Origin: a virus
Length of the DNA: 22,650 nt
Virus record (IMG/VR): IMGVR_UViG_3300008448_000715
Coordinates: 1-22,650 of that record
Reading direction: 5' to 3' (one strand)
In this document: positions 17,001-22,059 of the stretch, piece by piece
Layout of the letters: each line of letters begins with the position of its first letter
Position numbering within the stretch: the first letter of the stretch is position 1
Program-made: the position numbers and the translations under genes
Notes under the pieces: model-generated
Told to the model about the DNA's origin: nothing
Databases searched by the model: none
What the model saw: the letters and a program-made list of their open reading frames with translations, nothing else

Positions 17001-18067
17001 AGAGTTTTTGGTACCAGATAAATTCTTGGCCTATCTTGATCATCATTATAAATTGCTATTTGGTAAACATCATTCCTTTGGCTTATTGGAACAAGTTGAT
17101 CCTGATCTAAATAAATTACACCGTCTTCTATTCTGGCAGTATTGTGCCAGAAAGCATCATCTATAAATTCATTGTTAATAAAAATTAAACTTACACCATT
17201 AAGAGATGAAGTGGGTCCATCTAATCCTCCTAATAGGTCTAGATCACTGACCAAGCAACCTTGCAATGTCTGATAACTAAGATTAGTTGCGTAATCGGCA
17301 GTAGCAACCAGAGTCATACTGGTCCAATTAACTTGAGCATCTGCCAACGGAACTTGGAAAATTACACTACCAACGTCTTGACCGTTGTTGCTTACACCAA
17401 GCACTGATCTTGTTGTTAGGCTAGGTGCATTTGCATTTATTCCCAAAGATCCCGGACCCGACTGGATGTAAAATTTGTTATTAGGTTCGTTAATTTCAAA
17501 CACGTACCTACCACCTCGTGCCAGAGTAATGATTGGATTAGGAGTGTCTCCATAATTACTAAACCGATATGTCTGTGTTGTTGAGTCATACACCACTGTG
17601 TAGGTGGCCTCAAAAGGCACTGTTGACGCTGTAATTGTTACAGCATCAGGGCCATTTTCTAACCAATAATACTGAGCAAAATTTATAAATTTATCTAGAT
17701 TTATTTGCGGGTCGTAAGAATAATATTCGCTTTCAAAAAGTCTAGAATGATTATTGCTTAGACCGCCATAAAAATTTATTTTGTTTACAATATCAGTATA
17801 AGTGGTGGCAAATAATAATTCATTTGTATCTAAATCTTTAACAATAATGCTGGGTTCAAGTTGATAATCTTGTCTGTTCCTGGATGGCTCAACAATATAA
17901 CTGTCTACTGTCTCGTACGACGGGGCAAGTTTTCTTCCAATGTATCCGTTGATTCTTTTTAAATCAGGTTCGCTGACCAGCTGGTCAGTAGTGGCATTTA
18001 AAAATTTTCTATTTGTATCTGTTCTAAAGATTTCTGGTAGAAACTCTAAAGTTTTAAAAGCTGCCAT
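5057..18067 (-). CDS. Giant baseplate/tail structural protein (4336 aa), gp7 position
   Basis: One uninterrupted frame of 4336 codons (about 0.47 MDa by length) with ATG at 18067 and a good AGGA ribosome-binding site 7 bp upstream. The N-terminus ('FLPEIFRTDTNRKFLNATTD', 'YIVEPSRNRQDYQLEP') and internal stretches such as 'GHDGSLTPAFNDYRDSLLLE' (about 1147) and 'YRTKNWGSLFPGSVVTIYEW' are of the kind found in very large structural proteins next to gp6 in marine T4-like phages. I therefore infer a baseplate or peripheral tail role. Position matches T4 gp7 (about 1030 residues), but I see no convincing gp7 domain. Further segments: a CBM-like motif (1774-1816), seven FG-GAP-like repeats (2190-2925) with insertions, a GxGY module (3598-3656), a second CBM-like motif (3695-3755), a duplicated module (3883-3933 and 4213-4265) and an RGVDGT segment near 4160. 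No signal peptide, transmembrane segment or enzyme motif was seen. The stop codon overlaps the next start as ATGA. Confidence 0.9.
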   Translation of the reverse strand: MAAFKTLEFLPEIFRTDTNRKFLNATTDQLVSEPDLKRINGYIGRKLAPSYETVDSYIVEPSRNRQDYQLEPSIIVKDLDTNELLFATTYTDIVNKINFYGGLSNNHSRLFESEYYSYDPQINLDKFINFAQYYWLENGPDAVTITASTVPFEATYTVVYDSTTQTYRFSNYGDTPNPIITLARGGRYVFEINEPNNKFYIQSGPGSLGINANAPSLTTRSVLGVSNNGQDVGSVIFQVPLADAQVNWTSMTLVATADYATNLSYQTLQGCLVSDLDLLGGLDGPTSSLNGVSLIFINNEFIDDAFWHNTARIEDGVIYLDQDQLVPISQRNDVYQIAIYNDDQDRPRIYLVPKTLVSNEQKVKISAGLTNAGKEFYSRFDVFNQVPIITANQNLLYYQSDQTDNAVGGIQLIDPTLAIIDPGSEIVGQIDYVSPNGVKFTNGLKVYFDSTATEPYSSNTYYVEGVGESIVLILADDLVYPELDNLDNKDYITINRSSIDLNGWSRSNRWFHVDVITKTAQYKQVDLVLNQDFRALRPIIEFNANLQLFNFGTQAKQPVDILDDIITNAYVQVQGAQCISPTSLSITVNGKTVTLTDGDRVIFSRDNNLDVRNKIYSFSIVEAEKPTPVTAIYRAYIQETDDTLVEEGHTIIVNSGDNGQKQWHYSGTDWIQSQQKTSTNQAPLFDVINNDGVSFSDFSVYNGSQFPGTKIFSYKQGTGTNDPVLGFPLSYKNFITQGDIQFENNFQTDTFTYLINGGVSETVTVNTGLLQKNITRDTSVRLNTWTINSNFSKQYQIFSFTYDGSTNLFPIDILPNLSVNVPNIKVIVNRTLVSTGQFAITKAVDKLAVLINPDLLTVNDAVFIQIFNNTDVSPTAFYQIPLNYDVNSLNDDLETLTLGQVRNHLIEFKNNSLDIVGEVPGNSNLRDIYFANRSGTILQHSAPIVYAGLFLNHPTMNFVDSLRLASKEYTQFKYKFLELAANLDLDRTNVSQSVDAIMAVINNVKNDSFPWHYSDMVPYGDSDKTTLPSYRVFDTDIRAYEITNIFQDSVISNKAVFVYLTRTLENITTTTLLVKGQDYYFDQTRPAVIIQDTFNLLYDDLLTIVEYNNTDGSYVPETPTKLGLYPKFIPEIYLDNTYRTPIQVIQGHDGSLTPAFNDYRDSLLLELERRIYNNIKVEYDVNIFNINDYVPGKFRLVDYSRQEFDQLLSQSFLRWVGTNRVNFTTNDVFESSDAFTWNYKNFRDVINAENLPGTWRSIFRYFFDTDRPHTHPWEMLGFSEKPDYWNDRYGPAPYTGGNYVLWGDLESGYIHSGPRAGIDLRYTRPGLTSIIPVDDSGNLRPPSEFLVTDFDSLRANASFSVGDIGPTELAWRRSSDFAFAMQYALAIGKPAKYFSLLADVKKFVRSSVLGQFVNVDDGKHIQPTSIRVNGFVDNNNEVERSAGYINWIRDYIKNSGVRDAGAVVKNNLNTLSVQLAYKMAGYSDKKFLEILAEQVSPSSINDSIVVPEENYSIELYKGAPLAKLVYSAVIVEKTVNGYTVSGYNSNDPYFTVIPSLQNNNAYTISVSGQRATIYKNSRNTTTVVPYGFEFNTKQQVVDFLVGYERYLNQQGFKFDDKDTLLLEIKNWVLSAKEFLHWTTQGWKEGNIIVLSPISDTLKVVNSSAVIDEITNTSTGSRVLDVNYTPIIKNNFTIVRENNQFSIKALANQTIGYAELNLVQYEHLLILDNTTVFRDIIYLPETGNRQYRLKLIGAKTSQWNGSLELPGFIYSSNKFNDWSQGVDYLKGSIVFYKQRFYTALENITASDNFQSASWKLLNAGEIKTGVINNFATNASQSLNYYDINDQPIDEQIQLFSNGLIGFRPRQYFTNLGIDLTTQSKFYQGLVKQGGTLNAIYAIKGAKFNNLDTQPLEVFENWAVRVGEYGATDINQFLEFVLSDSLFNNNPAVFQVVDGTATRQTDVVSFEQPDIYKSNIVFTQDFLRTENINQPEELKPLPVAGFINLDDIDDTIFNILDSTNSRLINDIGVGYTIWTAKDLNGQWNVFRATNVPGVPFLLRYNIDSQAELVINAEHGLEQDDLIALKNFDTRFDAIYKVDSVIDSTRILITISNSLQELIDEEAVISTGILYKLKSSILDTPIDLVNNIPYDGWILNDTVWVRDSDGQNNWAVYQKTDPWGFESKIQLGISQYSGNDHFGRSVAFDNLALYLYGGAPESGTGRVSIFARNINNGWDAYGFLNAINPSLVGFGTVLATATISGVSYLAVGAPNSSNGGVVYIFVNQTLVQVLANDSPTATDKFGASLAMSDDAKYLYVGAPGADKVFCYTLDYPRTTQVQILQSSGNTAYTLDISPTLAIDILVVAPLINSQYFPYIDYTLATASQGIKNFTASGTATGSPAIYTGISATGGSGSGAKFYVEKYIDDLATLVYRVELENAGSGYTQPDPGPPTVIIGDTLTIAGTLIGGSSPANDITILLTGVGTITNLVFSSAPANGLDINVLTRPQKYAYFETINGGINSNFGSAVVCNSEGYNIAIGASTTTINGLLNAGSVQVWHTTVNEIFTNGLSNTFALPYNLGLSYKVYLNDELIYDITNAPPGVSPSYSVINSNLIQYGGAGIPVLPRGNVIKVESNGVLFDQAIYPELVGLEGGKFGQLLAMCNSGCNIYVSSPEYTEASYRKGTVARYLNLGRVYGVVLGTVVNPVVTAGHSIVINNIFITFTGTTLNSVISNINGANIPGVTATAQDGKLKIVSDVKVAADKLNITNGSSFSTALDDLGILLYQYVQTFRQPQDLGEVFGTALAVDQITNTLAIGSDGADMPIPTTFDFESGLPTTFDGSGTKFIQFITDSGAVYVYNLMPNPFEDADNPSLFAYSQKLVGPDLQSGFNFGASIALRGEYLTVGVSNDLNVVPGGGSIYFYYNQNAKSGWTLLRYKEPRVDIGALNSSFIYNTITQNIIDFFDYLDPAKGKLLGVVDQELDFKEEYDPASYNASNRSDTINNGKFYWSDKQVGKTWLDLSTMSFIDYEQSSIQYRTKNWGSLFPGSVVTIYEWIESDFLPSQYEDSVGDGVPRYPDNSAYTSVTVIDPVTGIINQKYYYWVSGKTTVDVNRALRTLSARSLESYITNPKDQNIPYLALLKPNAVALYNITDKLSGNDVVIRLELSQERNSNLIHNEWQLVQQDAGAGSIPSRVIDKLKDSLSGFDANGQSVPDPLLPVQEKLGILNFPRQSLLLNRLVALQNYIETLNGIFVNYAILLIKTPSTLYLEDPIPTVGFDTQIDSVVDLSYLDTDSFVENYKVLVLSDSTYQGKWAIYRYNSATDNFEVDKLQSFKTSLFWTPIDWYASTFQNGKVINYTVNLYSETQALTPSVGDYIKILDDGKGDWLLYEVSSDGSYELIGAQNGTLQINSSVYDVSKGPGYDSVVYDSVEYDPQAVKELQNIYDSVYQEILTDNLSVEFNKLFLTIINYIFAEQKNPDWVFKTSFIDVYHNLRTLEEFPNYVRDNQSFYNDYINEVKPYRTQIREYIPIYSRQDDALGDWTDFDLPSSYDIQSDTFKSPSLTDPADANLLTKDIYTDWINNYKFKITDYIIGNIGLNYILPPNVEITGGGGTGASAITTLYANGKVSGITVVSAGSGYTSTPNVFINGDGVGATAYPLLKNEFYASQANLSYNLVRSIDTLLKFDRLAYTSNVVIWEPNKAFANTVVVAGNTTVDVGNVYITSGNIVVYNNEAYIATNANITTESIFDFTRFTKIESGNVLLNAVDRIAAYYQPQVGMPGKVLPQLINGISYPGNYIQGPEFRANAFEVSSNIVSFDYEGLTINSGNIAAFDFIKQGFEIDQSIRIEANVPFDFQNNGYFTIVNVNRDSMTLTGQPVETTWNILLDNPVTANRGDWISQANNTANAYVLESVVSSRNLSIIYSTPSFRVSQGNVVTVNGITYSSNIAEITTGGNVEVKICYLDLKDVLDSNIYSTYLDSNLGIRPQDINIVGGAYVDRYSSHAPEELIPGRMYDAVEMRVFSNTAGNTAIYGYRVFQPMSANIEYTRISANASTTLAANLNMIDDEIRVINAAKLPTPSRATANPGIVFINGEKIIYYQKYDFAKMSTAIPWTANTTIPIETLISLDSNVYLTTGNVYANANVYVNSANIQLITLNSLRQLRRGVDGTGVANVILAGNIVSDSSEQQLIPNAQIFNPITITGNLKVTSNVTFKLVLSANITANIGDYITQFIGNTGNARILDSVISSNVVAVENVNGIFQTAANIGTRVNIASITNGFSSTTANVLSITTLGSVYANGNVVLSSTPVLRSNIWEQFSTTLQNSNTVGAQFIRAEPSYIP
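5275..5430 (-). repeat. Internal duplicated module, copy 2 (giant residues ~4213-4265)
   Basis: This is the partner of the module at residues 3883-3933: 'ANITANIGDYITQFIGNTGN' and 'ARILDSVISSNVVAV'. It lies within the last 130 residues of the giant, just after the 'RQLRRGVDGTGVANVI' segment (about residue 4160). That RG-x-DGT signature is a frequent feature of marine phage baseplate and fibre proteins. Confidence 0.6.
6270..6420 (-). repeat. Internal duplicated module, copy 1 (giant residues ~3883-3933)
   Basis: The copy reads 'NPVTANRGDWISQANNTANA' and 'YVLESVVSSRNLSII'. It pairs with a second copy about 330 residues downstream ('ITANIGDYITQ', 'NTGNARILDSVISSN'). The shared pattern is (V/I)-T-A-N-x-G-D-(W/Y)-I-(S/T)-Q, N-T-(A/G)-N-A, (V/I)-L-(E/D)-S-V-(V/I)-S-S. 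The copies have diverged, so the duplication is old or the modules were acquired separately. Confidence 0.6.
6803..6985 (-). other. CBM5/12-like motif 2 in the giant protein (weaker)
   Basis: Residues about 3695-3755 end in 'SGNIVVYNNEAYIATNANIT' and 'FDFTRFTKIES'. The G-x-(I/V)-V-x-Y-x-x-x-x-Y-x-A core and the following F-x(4)-F parallel the motif at 1774-1816. The final Trp is replaced by Phe and the first Trp is not obvious, so the call is weaker. Confidence 0.35.
7100..7275 (-). other. GGGGTGA / GSGYTSTP beta module in the giant protein
   Basis: Residues about 3598-3656: 'VEITGGGGTGASAITTLYAN', then 'GKVSGITVVSAGSGYTSTPN', then 'VFINGDGVGATA'. This is a common phage and adhesin module with G-x-G-A-x-A, (I/V)-T-V-x-x-x-G-S-G-Y-T-x-x-P and G-x-G-x-G-A-x-A. 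It is probably a small beta unit in an elongated region and has no known catalytic role. Confidence 0.6.
9770..9962 (-). other. Flagellin hook IN-motif-like segment inserted between propeller repeats 5 and 6
   Basis: Residues about 2703-2766 of the giant read 'AGHSIVINNIFITFTGTTLN', then 'VISNINGANIPGVTATAQDG', then 'KLKIVSD'. The layout G-x-x-I-x-I-N-(G/N)-x-x-(I/V)-x-F-T, a helix ending in I-N, then (I/P)-G-V-T-A-x-x-x-x-G-x-L-x-(I/L)-x-S matches the flagellin hook IN motif known from flagellin-type and hook-associated proteins. This is by eye only. The fold may have been recruited simply as a small alpha/beta loop insert. Confidence 0.55.
10630..10905 (-). other. GxGY / GGxxPANDxTI beta module inserted between propeller repeats 3 and 4
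   Basis: Residues about 2388-2480 of the giant. The segment contains 'GISATGGSGSGAKFYVEK', then 'ENAGSGYTQPD', then 'IAGTLIGGSSPANDITILLT'. The pattern GSGY...GD.(I/L).I.GT..GG..PAND.TI.(V/L)T is a recurrent module in marine phage tail and fibre proteins. A related but distinct GxGY module occurs again near residue 3600. It sits inside the propeller region and accounts for most of the long spacing between repeats 3 and 4. Confidence 0.65.
12620..12748 (-). other. CBM5/12-like carbohydrate-binding motif 1 in the giant protein
   Basis: Residues about 1774-1816: 'DWSQGVDYLKGSIVFYKQRF' then 'YTALENITASDNFQSASWKL'. The arrangement W-x(5)-Y-x-x-G-x-x-V-x-(F/Y)-x-x-x-x-Y-x-A, then F-x(4)-W-x-x-L is that of small chitin-binding-type modules (CBM5/12), common in phage structural proteins as well as chitinases. 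Several of the expected aromatic residues are present. Binding to a sugar is inferred, not shown. Confidence 0.5.
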
Positions 18068-18078
18068 TATAAATCCTA

Positions 18079-21000
18079 TTAACCAGTTATATTCAATTGT
18101 GCTGCTGTAATTGCAGGAATAATTTGTACGTTGTCTACGGTTGCTGCGCTTATCAAAATTTCATCAGGGTCAGCATCAATCTGATATAAAGTTCCAAACT
18201 GACTACTTGAATTTGACGGAACAATAATTATGCTGCTGACGTAAGGCACCAATGTTGTATGCAAGTATGCGCTCAGTTCACTGAAATAAAATGTTTCACC
18301 AAAATCCCAGTTATTGATATCAAAATATGTGTTGATTGCAGCTACCACTTGGCTTTTTACCTCGTTATCACTGATGTTAGAATTTGGATTTTTGATAACT
18401 TTAAACGTTGCTCTCAACGATGCGTCTGCTTTGCTACCAAACAATGGTTTAAACACTGCTGGATTATAAATGATACTATCACTGATTGTTTTGAATGCTT
18501 CAATTGACCCAAATTCGATTTTTAGATCAGAAATAGTTGGAGCTACAGGCTCGGGCACTTTGTTGCTTGTGTCAACAATGTACGCAAAGTAATCATTTGA
18601 ATAGCTTTTTGTCAAAATGTAAAAATCTATTAGATTGTTAGGACTTGGGTCAATTCTTCTATTGTTAGGAGCATTGTGCTTGTACTGAAATTGCAAATCT
18701 GATCTTCCAGTTCTTGCAATGTAATTTCTTACTGTATTGAGAGATGTGCCAGTCGATTCGTAAAATGTTGGACCATTTTCGTCTGCCACAGATGAATCTC
18801 CCAATGCTGCATAGAATATTGTGCCTGTAGCATACAAAGTAATGTTGTCTAATATACTGTCTTTGGTGTCGTATGCACTTACAATGGTATTTTGATCAAC
18901 TGGATCATATCTTAAAAAATTATATTGATCTAGGGCTTCAACAAAATAAACATTTTTATTTTCCGGATTGGTAGATGGTGCCACTAATTCTAAAAACAAA
19001 TCAGGATTGTCCGGTACTTCATCTAGATTATCGTCGGGGAAAGTAATTCTAATTTTTCTGTTATCGTCAATTCCATCTGGACCAATGGCTCTATTCCATA
19101 TTCTATAAATTTGACTGTAAAATAAAGCATTACTGGAATCTGGCAATGTGTTTGTTCTAAGAACTCTGATACTGTCAATCAAGGTAGTGGCAGTTCTACT
19201 GTCATACACTCTTACATCAGGATCAAAGTAAAATCTTGTTTCTCTTTCACTTTGAAAGTAGTAATCTATGCCTCTACTAACCGCAGTATACTCGCCATTG
19301 GCAAATGACAAACTGATAAACCAACTGTTGTCTGCGCCTGTACCGGCTGTGCTGCCAGCATTGGTCAAACTAAAATTGCCATTACCAAGATTTTGACTTT
19401 CGATAATTTTCCATGTCATGGTGGTAATGTCGTATCTCAGGCCAAAAGTTTTATAACTCAATATCTGTAAAATAATACTGTTAATTAAAGATTCTGACCA
19501 ATCGTTGGCAAAAACTGGAATAACCTGACTAACTATAGCACCAGTGGGTACCACTACACTTAAAGTGGCGCTGGATGTTAATCCAGGATCGTCATAATTG
19601 ATAATACTTGCCCACAATACTGTGCGCTGATACTCAGTCTCTGGAGTGCCTGTTTGTAATTGATTTTGAGCATCAAAGTATTTTCCATCTGGAGCAACGA
19701 ATTTGACAAGACTTCCTTGCACTAGATAAGTGTAATTTGGGCTTGTGAATATGCCAACGCTACGGCCAGCACTGTTTGAAGTTTGTGTCCATAATGCCAC
19801 TGTGGCCACAGTTCCGTTTCCGGTACCAACTGCGGTAGCTGTAAAAACAGTACCAACTGTGTTAGAGGCAGCACCTAGATTGGTGAACACCGTTGACCCT
19901 ACACTTAAAATTTTATAAGTGGTGCCAACAACCATGCTGGTGGCATTTATAGTGGGTCCTTGTGGGCTGTTTCGTGTGGCAGTATCGTAATACAAATGTC
20001 TGGTAGGAATGCTTGATATTAAAGGTTTTAAAATATTTCTAACTATGGCATTGACTTCCGTGCTGCTTGTAAACTGAAACACTTCAGTTTCTTGATAATC
20101 TTCTTTGTAGATAATACCGTCCTCAGAAAATATATTAGTGCTGGAATATTTGCCGGTGGAATCTATGACATCCAAGTATCTACTAACACCAGAACTGGTT
20201 CTATTAACTGCTTTTAATTTTAAAATATTACTAAAAGTTGTATATGGGAGAATATTATAATCTTCGCCCGTTACCATTCTGTTTTGAGTATAATACTGTT
20301 GAGGAGCTTTGTTTCTAATCTCGTCAAGACTTTCTCTTGTGAGAGCATTTGTGACTGTGTATTGCAGACTTGCTCTTATAGTCAATGTTTCTGCTCTTCC
20401 AGTTCTTCCTCTATACGGTATATTAATTGAAATACCTGACATTTCATCAGGGGTAATTTTGTAAGTTAAATTATTTCCTGTTCTATAATAAACTCTAAAA
20501 TTGCCTACAGGAATATTGGTAAACGATCCATCGCCAAACACCAAATCAATTTGATCATTGGCTCTTGATGCCACGCTGTATAAATTTCTTTGGTCTGTAT
20601 TGTTGTAAATCACATTAATGCCGTTGACAGCAGGCACCTGGGTCCATAGTGTGTCTAGATTTCCGCTTGGCGTCAAGCTGTACAACCACACATCAGTATT
20701 GTTGATGTTATCAAAATTAACATTTACAATTCTGTTTGACAAACTTTCAGTGATATTAAAGTCTAACGAATTTAAGGCACCTTGTTTGAAGTAGAAAAAA
20801 TAACCAGTGTTGTTGCTGGAGTTGCCTTGATTGTCATTGCGATATAACACATTAAAAATTCCCGATGTGCTTGGTACCGATTCATATAAAAAATCTTGAT
20901 CAACTGAAGTAGCACTTACAATTTCAAAAGGATAATCAGCTCCGGCAATAGATGATGTGAATGGAAAAGTTGGTGTAACGCCGGCGATTACATCAATAGT

Positions 21001-21561
21001 GTATTCATCAGTTTTCACTCCGCTCAAGTTTTTTGTAGCGCCTGGTTTGCCCACTGCTTGTGTGGCTACTAGCGCAGCATTAATAATTGCGGTAAATTGT
21101 TCCAACCAATTTTCATTGGTACTATCGTTCCAACTAATAATTACGTTGCTTAAATTTATACCAGTGCTGTCAAACAAAGTTTCAGTGGTACTGACACTAT
21201 CAAATTTCAGCAACCCAGATGCAGGCGTACTTCTTTTGGGATTATAACTGATTAGTCTTGCTAACTTTAAAATACTGTCTCTACGTTCTGCAGTATCAAT
21301 AAAATTTTCTCTAGCGTTTAAGTCAGTTCTAAACGCCAAGCTTTGTCCTAAGAATGCTATGAGATCAATCAGAGCAATATATTCTGAACTGTCTGTAAAA
21401 TCGTTAAAATCTTCTGGGTAATAAGTGCGTAGGTATTCGATCATGGATTTCCGCAAAGTTTCATAATCAAAACTTTGGAAATCAGCTTCTCTGAAAGTCT
21501 GATAGATTTTGGTCCAATCTTCAGTAACTAGTAAACTTGTTTGTCTTGTAGTAATAGCCAT
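18079..21561 (-). CDS. 6: Baseplate wedge subunit gp6-like (1160 aa)
   Basis: This is the gp6 homologue, the protein that forms the structural ring of T4-type baseplates through dimerised wedges. The N-terminal region (residues 1-110) has the typical beginning with 'FQSFDYETLRKSMIEYLR', 'EDFNDFTDSSEYIALIDLIA' and 'RENFIDTAERRDSILKLARL'. The C-terminal region (about 960-1160) has the equally typical 'INTYFDINNWDFGETFYFSE' followed by 'IIIVPSNSSSQFGTLYQI'. At 1160 residues it is much longer than T4 gp6 (about 660), so the middle is expanded. One recognisable insert is a short phage module at residues 541-586. The start is the ATG at 21561, preceded by a weak AGG and by a late-promoter octamer at 21581-21588. 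The stop is 11 bp before the giant gene. The protein shares its first residues (MAIT) with gp25, which I regard as trivial. Confidence 0.95.
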   Translation of the reverse strand: MAITTRQTSLLVTEDWTKIYQTFREADFQSFDYETLRKSMIEYLRTYYPEDFNDFTDSSEYIALIDLIAFLGQSLAFRTDLNARENFIDTAERRDSILKLARLISYNPKRSTPASGLLKFDSVSTTETLFDSTGINLSNVIISWNDSTNENWLEQFTAIINAALVATQAVGKPGATKNLSGVKTDEYTIDVIAGVTPTFPFTSSIAGADYPFEIVSATSVDQDFLYESVPSTSGIFNVLYRNDNQGNSSNNTGYFFYFKQGALNSLDFNITESLSNRIVNVNFDNINNTDVWLYSLTPSGNLDTLWTQVPAVNGINVIYNNTDQRNLYSVASRANDQIDLVFGDGSFTNIPVGNFRVYYRTGNNLTYKITPDEMSGISINIPYRGRTGRAETLTIRASLQYTVTNALTRESLDEIRNKAPQQYYTQNRMVTGEDYNILPYTTFSNILKLKAVNRTSSGVSRYLDVIDSTGKYSSTNIFSEDGIIYKEDYQETEVFQFTSSTEVNAIVRNILKPLISSIPTRHLYYDTATRNSPQGPTINATSMVVGTTYKILSVGSTVFTNLGAASNTVGTVFTATAVGTGNGTVATVALWTQTSNSAGRSVGIFTSPNYTYLVQGSLVKFVAPDGKYFDAQNQLQTGTPETEYQRTVLWASIINYDDPGLTSSATLSVVVPTGAIVSQVIPVFANDWSESLINSIILQILSYKTFGLRYDITTMTWKIIESQNLGNGNFSLTNAGSTAGTGADNSWFISLSFANGEYTAVSRGIDYYFQSERETRFYFDPDVRVYDSRTATTLIDSIRVLRTNTLPDSSNALFYSQIYRIWNRAIGPDGIDDNRKIRITFPDDNLDEVPDNPDLFLELVAPSTNPENKNVYFVEALDQYNFLRYDPVDQNTIVSAYDTKDSILDNITLYATGTIFYAALGDSSVADENGPTFYESTGTSLNTVRNYIARTGRSDLQFQYKHNAPNNRRIDPSPNNLIDFYILTKSYSNDYFAYIVDTSNKVPEPVAPTISDLKIEFGSIEAFKTISDSIIYNPAVFKPLFGSKADASLRATFKVIKNPNSNISDNEVKSQVVAAINTYFDINNWDFGETFYFSELSAYLHTTLVPYVSSIIIVPSNSSSQFGTLYQIDADPDEILISAATVDNVQIIPAITAAQLNITG
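19804..19941 (-). other. Short phage module inserted in gp6 (residues ~541-586)
   Basis: The segment reads 'VVGTTYKILSVGSTVFTNLG' followed by 'AASNTVGTVFTATAVGTGNG'. I recognise the pattern G-x-x-Y-x-I-x-x-x-G-(S/T)-T-x-F-T-x-x-G-A, N-T-V-G-T-x-F-T-A-T, G-T-G-x-G-T-V as a small beta-rich module found scattered in unrelated phage tail and fibre proteins. Its function is unknown to me. Its presence in the middle of a baseplate wedge protein suggests insertion by module shuffling into an exposed loop. Confidence 0.65.
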
Positions 21562-21580
21562 ACTTAATACCTATTTTTTG

Positions 21581-21588
21581 TATTTATC
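21581..21588 (-). promoter_or_regulatory. T4-type late-promoter octamer upstream of gp6
   Basis: The minus strand reads GATAAATA in the 47-bp gap between gp25 and gp6, 19 bp before the gp6 ATG. The expected start about 6 nt downstream would give a leader of roughly 14 nt that still holds the weak AGG preceding gp6. Confidence 0.65.
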
Positions 21589-21608
21589 GAAATAATTAAG
21601 TGGTACTT

Positions 21609-21989
21609 TTAAGCTGCTATCACTGTGTTTAGTTCTTTATTGAATTGAAGAACCAAAACATCGCTTAAATCGTCAGGTAAAAACGTCATTTCAACTTGGA
21701 CTTGTAGGCCGTACTCAAATTGATCAATCAGTACCTCATCTACCCTTACTCTGGGGTCGTAGTTTACTACCCGTTGTATGTCATCAACAACCAAGGCTTT
21801 AACATCGGCAGTCAATTGTTCAAACAAAATAGTCCATATTATACTGCCAAATTCTGGATTCATTAATTTTTCGCCCTTGCGTATAGCAAAGTGATTGAGC
21901 AAATCACGTTTGATCAATTCAAGATCAGTCAATCTAAACTTTTTAAATTGATCTATTGTGCTGAATCCGCGGTATCTGGTAATAGCCAT
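21609..21989 (-). CDS. 25: Baseplate wedge subunit gp25-like
   Basis: The 126-residue protein belongs to the gp25/GpW-gp25 family of contractile tails, whose members are baseplate wedge components that join the inner baseplate to the sheath. The family core is visible at residues about 37-85: 'RKGEKLMNPEFGSIIW', 'LFEQLTAD', and 'VNYDPRVRVDEV', the last corresponding to the family's E/D-P-R signature. The length is normal for the family (T4 gp25 is about 132 residues). The ATG at 21989 follows a 70-bp gap. No Shine-Dalgarno is evident, and a late-promoter-like octamer ends only 5 bp upstream of the ATG. It is followed after 47 bp by gp6, matching the clustering of wedge genes in T4-like phages. 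'Lysozyme' labels sometimes attached to this family are not supported by anything visible here. Confidence 0.93.
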   Translation of the reverse strand: MAITRYRGFSTIDQFKKFRLTDLELIKRDLLNHFAIRKGEKLMNPEFGSIIWTILFEQLTADVKALVVDDIQRVVNYDPRVRVDEVLIDQFEYGLQVQVEMTFLPDDLSDVLVLQFNKELNTVIAA

Positions 21990-21994
21990 GTTAG

Positions 21995-22002
21995 TATTTA
22001 TT
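21995..22002 (-). promoter_or_regulatory. T4-type late-promoter octamer upstream of gp25
   Basis: The minus strand reads AATAAATA, matching the (N)ATAAATA late-promoter element of T4-like phages (T4 consensus TATAAATA), recognised by the phage late sigma factor. It ends 5 bp before the gp25 ATG. With the usual offset the transcript would start at or next to the ATG, leaving almost no leader. Confidence 0.5.
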
Positions 22003-22059
22003 GTATAAATTGCTTTGGTTTGCTATGCTGTAATTGTTGCATTGTGAATCGTAATCATT

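Noticed and set aside
5057-18067. Possibility that the giant is an assembly artefact or fusion by frameshift
   Set aside because: The frame is continuous over 13 kb, with phage-type motifs from the first to the last hundred residues and proper start and stop junctions with both neighbours. Nothing in the sequence suggests a join error.
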